From the NCBI GenBank assembly GCA_032622095.1, contig CP136066.1:101389319-101453318 (forward strand): a DNA stretch of 64,000 nt, given 5' to 3'. The notes beneath the pieces were generated by a model. It was not told the DNA's origin, made no database searches, and saw only the letters and a list, made by a program, of their open reading frames with translations. Source of the DNA: Siphonodentalium dalli. Lineage: Eukaryota; Mollusca; Scaphopoda; Gadilida; Siphonodentaliidae. Of this stretch, positions 1 through 9,700 are shown piece after piece; positions within the stretch are counted from its first letter, which is position 1, and every line of letters starts with the position of its first letter. The position numbers were made by a program, and so were the translations under genes.

Positions 1-471
1 GATGCCGAGAGGAGGGCCAAGTGGAGAAGAGGAAGAACTGAGAGATGCCCAGTTCTTCCCCACTTGGCCCCCCAGCAGCAACATCAGCCGGCAGTAGACA
101 ATATCACCACCACCAGACGGAGCAGGGACGCAGATGTCACCCCGGATGTCCCTGCCGTCAGCGAGGACAGCGGAACCAGGAACACCGACGTCATCCCAGA
201 GGTTCCTGCCGCTGTCTTCGACGTGGAGATGGCTACTCCACCAAGCCAGACTCCACCAGGGGCGGAAAGCACCACCCCCGCCCCTGCGACGCAGAAGTAT
301 GAAGAGGTGCCGGCGTTGCCTAGTAGAGAAGAGCGACAGAAGATGTACGGCGAATATCAACACATCAGGGCAGCGATCAGTGACCACTACTCAGCAGGAA
401 AAACATACCAACTAAGTAATTACAAATTCTTCCTGCTGAGGGATCGCCATATATACAAGGGGCCAGATTGA
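1..471 (+). CDS. Unrecognised ORF, open at the left edge
   Basis: This frame is open from base 1 to a TGA at 469-471, about 156 codons, with no start visible inside the window. The first two thirds is low complexity, rich in Pro, Ala, Thr and Asp. The last 50 residues are more globular, with many charged and aromatic residues, and end in RHIYKGPD. I do not recognise a family. An AATAAA at 625-630 and a short perfect hairpin at 653-674 follow. That arrangement could be the 3' end of a retroelement ORF or of a host exon. It is more than 2.9 kb upstream of the first HEATR5 exon seen here, so it may lie in a HEATR5 intron. The ORF could also be fortuitous. Confidence 0.3.
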   Translation, partial: DAERRAKWRRGRTERCPVLPHLAPQQQHQPAVDNITTTRRSRDADVTPDVPAVSEDSGTRNTDVIPEVPAAVFDVEMATPPSQTPPGAESTTPAPATQKYEEVPALPSREERQKMYGEYQHIRAAISDHYSAGKTYQLSNYKFFLLRDRHIYKGPD

Positions 472-652
472 CATCGACCATCATCTGGAAGAGTTACCAT
501 CAGACAGGCAAAGGGCAAGATTGACATCAGCCTATCAAAAGACCCACCACTACCAAGAAGAAATTGAAAACCAAAGAGTTACAAAATTGCTATTTTTTCT
601 TCTTTTTTTTCTGATTGATTATTTAATAAAGCTCTGAAAATGAGGGGTGAAG

Positions 653-674
653 GAATAGACCTCTCGGTCTATTC
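653..674 (+). other. Perfect 9-bp stem hairpin after an AATAAA
   Basis: GAATAGACC and GGTCTATTC flank a TCTC loop, 22 bases after a candidate poly(A) signal (AATAAA, 625-630). A second C/G-rich imperfect stem (CCCGGGG...CCCC) follows at about 680-700. It resembles a structured 3' end of an element or transcript; its function is unknown. Confidence 0.35.
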
Positions 675-784
675 GACCATCCCGGGGTTAGCCCCCCAAA
701 TCACATACCTCAGTCTGTTTCATATGTTTAGAATGGATGAACTAGCGATAACAAATAATTTCAACCAAAAGCTCTACGAGAGTT

Positions 785-1345
785 ATGCAACCAACAAACA
801 AACGTGTGTTGATTCCCAAAGAGGATTACAAGCAGATAATTGGTGACCTGCTGGAAGCAAGTACTTCTTCCAAAAAGACTTCGCATCAGTATTATCTGCT
901 AAAGAAGTATGAACTATTCATGTGTGGTGATGTACAAAAGCTGATTCGTCGACGGGAAGCCGACGAAGGCCCTCTGTACTTTGTTTCTATAGAGGACAGA
1001 GGTCGCGGTGATCCTCGCAACATTATCGGTATCGTCACAGATATCAGTGAAAGTGGAATGTACTCAATCGCAGTGAAGTCTGGACTATTGAATGGAAAGT
1101 ACTCTCGAAATCAGTTTGATAATGGTGCCACTGCTCTGTATAGCATTGATGATGTTATTGTTGACAATAGTATTTCCCTAAGATCAGCTGTTCAACAGGA
1201 ATCTATTAGTGGTGGTCAAGGGTTTGCAAAGTGCAATTGTTCAGGTAGCAAGCGATGTCAGACTAAGAGATGCAAATGTTTCAAAGCAGGACTGCTATGT
1301 AACTCACGATGCCACTCAAGTCTTGACTGTAAGAATAAGAACTAA
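785..1345 (+). CDS. KRBA2/SCAND3-type integrase-derived protein, internally deleted
   Basis: This is an intronless ORF of 186 codons. Residues 1-57 (LIPKEDYKQII, then QYYLLKKYELFMCGDVQKL and YFVSIED) resemble the leader of KRBA2-like proteins that precedes the zinc-binding and DDE integrase domains. Residues 58-106 (DRGRGDPRNIIGIVTDI, then GKYSRNQFD) resemble the segment that normally follows the integrase core. Residues about 146-186 form a CXC-like Cys-rich tail with nine Cys in the pattern CNC, C, C, CKC, C, C, C. The HHCC zinc site and the catalytic core expected between the first two parts are absent, and the two parts meet near base 996. The reading frame is intact across the junction. 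AATAAA lies at 1453-1458. KRBA2-like genes derive from Ginger/GIN-type integrases. This copy is either a deletion derivative or a processed relic. The family call rests on remembered motif patterns. Confidence 0.6.
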   Translation: MQPTNKRVLIPKEDYKQIIGDLLEASTSSKKTSHQYYLLKKYELFMCGDVQKLIRRREADEGPLYFVSIEDRGRGDPRNIIGIVTDISESGMYSIAVKSGLLNGKYSRNQFDNGATALYSIDDVIVDNSISLRSAVQQESISGGQGFAKCNCSGSKRCQTKRCKCFKAGLLCNSRCHSSLDCKNKN

Positions 1346-1528
1346 TGAACTATTACTACATGCTGGTTCAAGATGATTAAGATGTATTATAACGCAATAT
1401 TATTGTTTGTCAAATGTTATTGATGTAATTTGTGTGTGATTTTAATGTTTCAAATAAATATCTTGTGGTTAATAAATATGTTGATGAACTCACACAAGTT
1501 GTTATTGTCAATTATCAAAATCAGTTAA

Positions 1529-1680
1529 TATGTCTAATAAAACACTCCTAATTTCAGTTATTATGTATAATAACTGAAAATTTCAGGTATTATACATATT
1601 AACTGAGTGAATCAGGTATTACACATAATAACTGAAAATTTCAGGTATTATACATATTAACTGATAATTCATATTAACTG
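1529..1680. repeat. AT-rich tandem repeat, about 58-bp unit
   Basis: The block AATAACTGAAAATTTCAGG, then TATTATACATATTAACTG, occurs twice in tandem with partial copies on both sides. The unit is itself weakly palindromic (CTGAAA/TTTCAG). Confidence 0.6.
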
Positions 1681-1852
1681 TAACATATATACATACTTGT
1701 AATCCCTCCACCCATTGATACTAATGCTATCAATTAGATTTTGATAGAGGTGTTAACTTTTCCTAAATTTATGAACACCAATAAATTGTAAGGATTTCCT
1801 TAAACTTTTTTGAGGAATTCAAAAGTGACTTGCCAAAACATTTATCGCCATA

Positions 1853-2069
1853 TACAGTAATGCCCTAAATAATCGACTCCTTAACCACAGCAGAATTATG
1901 GGTAACTTTTCAGGATTTAGTGGGAAATATGGCTTGTTGCCATTCATCGGAAAGCTCTCATTGAGAGCTTTCCGATGAATGGTAACAAGCCATATGTTCG
2001 ACTAAATCCTGAAAAGTTACCCATAATTCTGCTGTGGTTAAGGAGTCGATTATTTAGGGCATTACTGTA
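1853..2069. mobile_element. Palindromic TA-flanked MITE, family A, copy 1
   Basis: This is a near-perfect inverted repeat of about 217 bp. Both ends read TACAGTAATGCCCTAAATAA, and the arms meet at GAAAGCTCTC/GAGAGCTTTC with almost no loop. TA at the tips and CAGT termini suggest a Tc1/mariner-type MITE. It encodes no protein. It lies in or upstream of a HEATR5 intron. Confidence 0.85.
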
Positions 2070-2735
2070 TATATATATATTGAAGGCTAAGAACCCTGTG
2101 AAGCAGGTCACGCGAAGGATGGGTATTTCACAAGAATGTGGAAAGAAAACTGGCTATGCGAAACACCGCAGTCTTTACATAGTCAGTTTCTTGAAAATGA
2201 GTTTTCTTATCGCATTTGGTGAGAAAACCCATTCTATGAGCGACATGCTTTATGGAGGTGTTTGCCTTCAAAAATTTGTTTATGGTGATAACCCTTGACT
2301 GGTCCGCAATATGGCGATAACCCTTGCTTCAAAATCATGCACCTAAATTCCCACAGTGTGACAGCTGGTCAATTTGAAGAAAATTACAATCTGTAATAAG
2401 GCCGGTGACACTTAACCAACACTGATCACCCAGTTGACCCATCAACATGCGATTCTGTTGAGCATCAAGGGTAAAAGTGTGATTTTTGAGAATGGCAAAT
2501 TTTGCAATCAAGAAAATTCAGAAGAAGGTTAGAAAACCCTCAGGATAATTAACTCGCACAAAATCTGCATTTATGATGTTCTCAATTGGTTCAAAATATC
2601 AATAGAATCTGTTGAATAACATAGGAGATACAAGTATTATATCAGGGGGGAACTTACTTTTGTGAGGTGTTTAGATTCTAATCAGAAGTGCCAAACTGCA
2701 TGGATGCCAAAATTCATAATTGTCTATGAATCCTA

Positions 2736-2918
2736 AGATCAACTCCTTAACCACAGCAGAATTATGGGTAACTTTTCAGGATTTAGTCGGAAATATGGCT
2801 TATTGCCATTCATCGGAAAGCTCTCAGTGAGAGCTTTCCGATGAATGGCAACAAGCCATATTTCCAACTAAATCTTGAAAAGTTACTCATAATTATGCTG
2901 TGGTTAAGGAGTCGATTA
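2736..2918. mobile_element. Family A palindromic MITE, copy 2, ends eroded
   Basis: The same palindrome as copy 1, from ATCAACTCCTTAACC to GGTTAAGGAGTCGATTA, but both outer TACAGTAATGCCC tips are missing. Confidence 0.8.
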
Positions 2919-2966
2919 CATCAATATGTTATAAGGCATATACAAATTTATGAATATTGTCCTTGA

Positions 2967-3248
2967 CCTTTCATGACCGGAGCTTCCTGAAATTTTGTGA
3001 AAACCATGTGCCAATGAATTCTCTTTTATATGCGAGTCTCCCATAGGGAGCCTCACATATATAAGAGAATACATTGGCCTAACGATATTTACCTTGACCT
3101 TGACCTTGTAAGCCACATATTCTCTTATATATGTGAGATATTGCATTCTCTTATGTATACAAGTCTCTCATAGGGAGACTCGTATACATAAGAGAATGCA
3201 CTATCTTGTGATCTTTAATGCTGCACCAGCGCAGCTCCCGTCATGAAA
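2967..3248 (-). mobile_element. TTAA/CCC-type MITE with double hairpin, family P1, copy 1
   Basis: A copy in reverse orientation, recognised by CATGACCGGAGCT at one end and CAGCGCAGCTCCCGTCATG at the other. Internally it carries hairpins of the form ATTCTCTTATATATGCGAG...CTCGCATATATAAGAGAAT with CCCATAGGG at the loop. An extra diverged hairpin (3133-3200) is present. Its termini are degraded relative to other copies. Confidence 0.7.
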
Positions 3249-3371
3249 AAGAGATGCCCAAATTCATAATTGTGTGAGTGAATCCTGCTATTGGCATCAA
3301 TTTGTTTATAAGGCATATAAAAATTTCTGGATATTATCCTTACTTCATCTAACGTAAATTATCCTTTTCAG

Positions 3372-3711
3372 AAACGAGTACTGAAGATAGTGAAAACAAG
3401 GATACCACAGTCGAAAAAGACGGTGGGAGACTCACCGCAGTTGGTGGCAATAATGAGATTATTATTGCTCGGACATTATTCGGTGAAGGCGGGTGACGAC
3501 GGGAGTATCATTCCTGGAAAATCTGTTGTGTTCGCGTCATTAGAAGTGTGTTTATGTGCAATAGTTAAAGTTGTTCCTGAACTAAAGGGGTCAAACCAGA
3601 ATCCAGTTCCACTGCCGACTACTCTAACGAGACTTAATGCTGACTCATGTCAGATGCTATCGTCTGTCGTAACTGTGATGGGAGAACTGCCCAACATGTG
3701 CTCTCCATTAG
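3372..3711 (+). CDS. HEATR5B: HEATR5 exon (first of five in the window)
   Basis: The acceptor is ...CTTTTCAG before 3372 and the donor GTTTGT follows 3711. The exon is phase 0 at entry and phase 1 at exit (340 bp, 113 codons plus one base). It begins KRVLKIVKTRI and ends MCSPL with a split Gly. A second frame (TSTEDSENKD...) is also open for about 40 codons at the start, but it hits TGA. Only the chosen frame crosses the exon and matches the next one. Confidence 0.85.
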
Positions 3712-6700
3712 GTTTGTTTACTATACGTGTTTACTATACATAAACAAAAATAGTTTGTTTGGTATTTAATCGTCTTATTGATGAATCACATTTGATTTAT
3801 AACAATTTAAATGGGGATATCATCCTTTCAAGCCAATTTTGTCTGTCTGTCCATCTCTCCATCTGTCCGTTTATCCATCCATCCGTTCTTATTTCTTTTC
3901 TGGATGATACAGCTGGATGATAACTTAAGTTCCAGATTTTGTTATATTATTTGCTAGAGCTTCACGATATTGACTCAAGTTATACCGACTACGGTATTGA
4001 AAAATATATAGCGATGTGACTAAATGACGTGGGAAATTTTTATTTGTCAAAATCTTCTGAATTATTTCGCATTTATGACGAACTCATTCTCATCCAACAC
4101 AAACAAATCAGAGTATCAGAGCGTCATAGAGTCAGCGTCAACACGGAAATGGGAAAACTAATGGGTATGTCGCTTACGTTCATAAATTCATTAATTGCCT
4201 GGGCATCGCTTACGATTACAAAAAATAACATACTAATATTATTTCAATTTCGTCTTAATTTATATGAACACAACAAACAAAAATAAAACATTAAACATTG
4301 ATAGATATTACAAATAAAGTGAAGCCAGACAGGCGATGCTGTGTTAGCTTTCGGAAGAAGCGCTAATTTGTCTTTATCGTTTTTTAATGTGTCCATATTG
4401 AAATTCTAGCTGAGACTATTTAATGCCTAACTCGGCCTACCATATATACATCATTGCGATTATATCGCCATCGGCGTATTTCGTTTCTCACACTGGCCAG
4501 GGTGTAAATAAACCAACAATGGCGCAATGTGTCGATACCATGTGTACAAATGAGCTGTGATCGCGAATGAATGCGCTGTGAGGACATTGGATTATGGCTT
4601 TGATGTACACGCAATGAAATTGTTTTATTACTTCCGACAACACACTCTCATGAACGAAGGCGTTGACACTATTCAATTACTGATACAACACATTTGCAGT
4701 AAAAAAAAACGCCGGTAGCGCTTGATCCAAAACATGTGTCTCTTTGTCTCATTGATCTGCCTATTTGTCTCCTTGCTTACAGGAAGACATTTCAACTAAG
4801 TTTCATACGTTTTTGGCAATTTTAAATAAAAAAACCGTCTAAATAATTGGAATATCGTCACCCACGATATACCGACTATCCATTTCATTCGAAACCGACT
4901 ACACGATATAAAAAATTATATCGCGATGTGACTAAATACCGAAAAAACGTGAAGCTCTATTATTTGCTTTCCGCTAATTAACTGAGTTAATTTACATCCA
5001 GTTTGTGGAATCTTTCTGAAATGCAATTTGAAACAAGCTAACGAGTGTATTATGCCACCATGGCATGCTCTTGTTAGTATTGGAAAGGAAGAGTGAAAAT
5101 AATTTTATCAATTTCGTACAATATTTAATTGAGTGTTTGCATTTGCAATGTTTGTTTATAATAATTGAACATATACATATCTGTACTTTATCTCTCACAG
5201 GTGCAATAAGTATTCTTCCGACTGTGTTACATTTAACAATCAGTCTTCTGAGAGAAGTGAACTGCAAATCTAGTGAGAAACGTTCTCCACTGCTAACTAA
5301 ATCATGTCTGAGCACCCTCAAAACGCTGTGCCTAAATCCGTTCTCTCAGCTCGAATCGGTCCGTAGCAATTGGATACAGATGATACAGAGTGCCTTGGCT
5401 ACAGTACTCGAGTATGCTGAAGGTGAGTTTTTATAAATCTTTTTTTTTTGGGGTTGAAGCTTCTTTAAAGCCACATGGTGCTTTGCGCTTCGAAATACAC
5501 CTAATAATATTTACTTAATGAAATTTTCCCGGAACAAAATGGGTCAATAAACAATTGAACTACCTTTGGACGAGCACTAATATGTCCCAGAAAACTGCTT
5601 TAAAGTCATAAAAAATACAACTTTGAACATGATGAATGGGTTCAAATAAAAAAACAGCCATTATTATTTATCGGAATTGGGGAATGTGAAACGGTATGTC
5701 CAGAAAAGGTATATTGCAATATCTTAACACAAAATTATTTTAAAACTTCACACAATGCTTTCTCTCTATTTTAATCATCAAAATGTGCTTGTGCCATAAA
5801 CGTTTCAGAGCGATGACAGATCTAGATTTTCTTCCCATGGTCTACAGTTGCAATTTTTATGTGACTGCTGACATAAAATTGAACCGGCACTTAAACGAGA
5901 AGATCTCCAATTTATCGAAAAATATAAGAAACAAAACACAATTCATTTTACATGCAACTACAGTAATGCCCTAAATAATCGACTCCTTAACCACAGCAGA
6001 ATTATGGGTAACTTTTCAGGATTTAGTCGGAAATATGGCTTGTTGCCATTCATCGGAACTCATTGAGAGCTTTCCGATGAATGGCAACAAGCCATATTTC
6101 TGACTAAATCCTGAAAAGTTACCCATAATTCTGCTGTGGTTAAGGAGTCGATTATTTAGAGTTTACTGTATGGGATCCCAGGGTAATATGACATCAGAAT
6201 GTGGGCGACCATGGTTAAAAGGTTAAAGGGACCCAAGGAACTCGCAGTGGGTAAATGTGCATAAAATATAAAAGTCTGTAAAAACATCACCACTAAGAAG
6301 AACATGGAGAAATAGATAAACTTTGTTCTTATATTAATTATGGATAGCACCCCAATAATGAAATTTCGTGTGTTGACTCCATTGTTATGTAAACAAAACT
6401 GTTACAGTTATTTGTCAACAAACATTTCTTATTACGTAGTAAGTTCAAATATTATAGTCTAAATATGATTTTCAGAATATGTTCAATGTTTTGACCTTTG
6501 ACCTAATGTTCACCATCAGTTTTGGACTTTGATTGGTAATGCCACTGCAACATTAATGTTTACAAAGGTTTTGATATGCGAAATCTTGTTATTGGGAAGT
6601 TAATAAACCCTTTCATGATGGGAGCTGCGCTGGTGCAGCATTGAGATCCTGTGCCAGTGCATTCTCTTGTATATGCTCTTATATTTGTGAGGTTCCCTAT

Positions 6701-9700
6701 GGGAGACTCGCATATATAAGAGAATGCATTGGCACAGGGTTTTCGTAAAATTGCAGGATGCTGCAGTCATGGAAGGGTTAATAATGAAAATAAGTATAAG
6801 TCGATCTATATTTACAACTACTTGTTTATGACATTTGTCTCACTGACTTTTATAAAATTTATGTTATTTCCACATACACCCACTTGATTGCCTTGAGTCC
6901 CTTCTGACATATAAAATATACAGTAATGCCCTAAATAATTGACTCCTTAACCACAGCAGAATTATGGGTAATTTTTCAGGATTTAGTCGGAAATATGGCT
7001 TGTTGCCATTCACCATACCTTTTTCTATCACGGTAGATGATACTTCATTTTGAAGAAAGATTTAATCGCGGAAATGTCAGGTGATTAATCACATTCAGGG
7101 GTTCAATTGAATGCCCGGCCCCCACATTTACATATAGTACATCTTATGAATGAACGTCCATTATAGAAGAGCGGGGGCGGGACTCGGTCCAAAGATATCC
7201 CGATATCCCGAGCTGTTGTGGACCACGAAGACTTGGTTTACCTATGTGGCTTGTTGCCATTCATCGGAAAGCTCTCACTGAGAGCTTTCCGATGACAAGC
7301 CATATTTCCGACTAAATCCTGAAAAATTACCCATAATTCTGCTGTGGTTAAGGAGTCGATTATTTAGGACATTACTGAACACTGTCATCGTTTTTATTAC
7401 AGAGAATGATAAAGATGCTTTGGATGATACTACGGTGTTACTCGCACTCGCAATCTTCATCATGTCCAGTCCGAAGGAAGTGATGCGCGCCCAGATTTTG
7501 TTGGAACAAAGCTTGGATCATTTTCAGCGATCATGGCTTTCAAATGATATCAATGTGAGTATACAAAGGAACATAACTCTATCTGTTCATTAATACTATA
7601 TCTCATTCACTGTTTAACCTTTTCTATACTATTCACTCATTGACGAGTAGTTATCCCTCAGGAAATGTTCTGATAACAAGTTCAACAAAAGGACCGTTTG
7701 TTGAACATATTATCTAAACATTTCTGCCTGGCTGGTTTTCGGTCTGTCTGTCTGGGCCTATATCTCTGCCATGGGTTATTAGATCTGAAAGAAATTTGGT
7801 ATGGTGGTTCACCATCATGACTACTTTCAAATGAGGGGTAAAATTAGCTTTTTCCATTTTAATGTTATCCTTCTTTGTTCATCTGGAAATAGTGCTTTCC
7901 TGTCCGTCAGGGCAGATTTTTCAGCCATGGGATATCGGATCTGACTTATATTTGTTATTATGATTGCTAACAACAGATGGGCAAATGACGTTGTTCTTAT
8001 TTTCCATTCTAAAGTTATCCGTCTTTGTTTATTTGAAATCTTGGGGGGGGGTTTTTTGTCTGTCCGCGCAGATATCTCAGCCATGGGTTATGGGATCTGA
8101 ATGAAATTTGATATGGATGTTTGCAATCGGGGTGCTTTCAAAAAATACCCAGTGAAATTGTATCTCTGTCAAATATATCTTGGACACTGAAACTAATGGT
8201 TATATATTTCTTGCTGGCAAGATTCTAGAAATCGTAAAAAAAAGAAATCGGTACGCAATACCTCGAGTACACGCACTTGTCAAATGCCAATTAATGGCGA
8301 TTATATCTTTGGACCAATCAATGCGAGTCCTTTCACTATAACAGCGATTGAAAGACAAGACCTCATTAATTTTAAATTCTTCTAGATGCAAGATAAGTCG
8401 CATTTTTTATCTGTTCATTTCTCATGAACGTTTCTCTTTATGCTATTGCGAACGACAACACGCAGTTGCCTAATTTCGTGCACTATGCACGTGTTTTCCA
8501 ATTTTCGCAATTTAGTTTTACAATTGTTCAACAATCTTTTATTCTACAATACTGTCTTATTAATGACAGTAGTCCGTGGGTGGATATTTTCATTAACAAA
8601 TATTTCAATTTTGTTTTATTTACGAGAATCACTTCGAACAATTATCGTTTTTGTTTGCATAAAACAATACTCAATAGAAAAAACCGATGCTCTTTAGAGT
8701 CATTCGGGTTCTCGTTGGGATTTTTTAACACTGCACCGGATGCAATATCGTGTTGTCGTCTCCACTAAGCTCCAGTTTGGAGTTTGGTCCCTGACAAAAT
8801 CCTATCCAAATGTATTAGAAGTAATAATTTACAATATTTTACATTACAATATTTTACAATAATTTTCCTCATGGATGCTAGATAAAATAGCCACAGTGTG
8901 GCTTGCCTCTTCTCTCTACATTGAACATAAGGCTCAATGCTTTTACGATGAAAACTTCGTAATGTTTTTTCCCTCCGACAGGTAGGGGTGCCACAATTAA
9001 TCGTATAATCGATGAAATGTTGATACGGCCGATATTCGATGACCATTTTCGGCTGCGATTACTCTGAGTTCTTTATTTCGGATGTCGAAAAGTACCGGAC
9101 ATATTTGGATACCCTGTTTTACAGTTTAATATCCAACGGACAGGTTAACGATCGTTGATCGTGCAAAGATATTGGTAACGCATTGTGCTCATTACTAATT
9201 ACCGGCTTTCCTTCCCACGAGTCAGTAACGATTGCTCTCGCAATTTTCTATTCACGGGTATTCACCATTTGCACTTGTCCACCTGGTCACCATCAATATT
9301 AAAATATGTGAAGATATATTTAGCACATTTCCCATCTCCGTTAATTTATGGGCATGTGAAATTGTCAGTGGACTTGGGTATATCACACAATGACCTTTGA
9401 TTTGAGATAACCCCAACTTTTACCGGTGCATTTACACCCTTCTAATCAACGAAACTATATTTTTTGTCATGGGAAGGACAGTCTCGGTGGTTTCTGATAC
9501 AAATTATGCACATGTGAATATTATGCACTACTTCCTCTGTCCTTGCTATTAGATACGCTTCATCGATTCTAATCTAGTATTGACTATCGATTATCAAGTT
9601 CAATGATCGTGGCACCTCTGCTGACGTGGCACCTTCTCTTGCATCCTCCATTAACTTGGAGACTCCGCTGGAGTTGGTTGGTGGACATGCCTCCTCCCTC

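Noticed and set aside
1975-2298. ORF beginning MNGNKPYVRLNPEKLPIILL, also seen at 17928, 19078 and 28838
   Set aside because: This is the translation of the family A MITE palindrome. It recurs with every copy and is not a gene.
3374-3495. Alternative frame at the start of the first HEATR5 exon (TSTEDSENKDTTVEKDGGRL onward)
   Set aside because: It looks protein-like but ends at a TGA in the exon. The other frame crosses the whole exon and joins the next one in phase.
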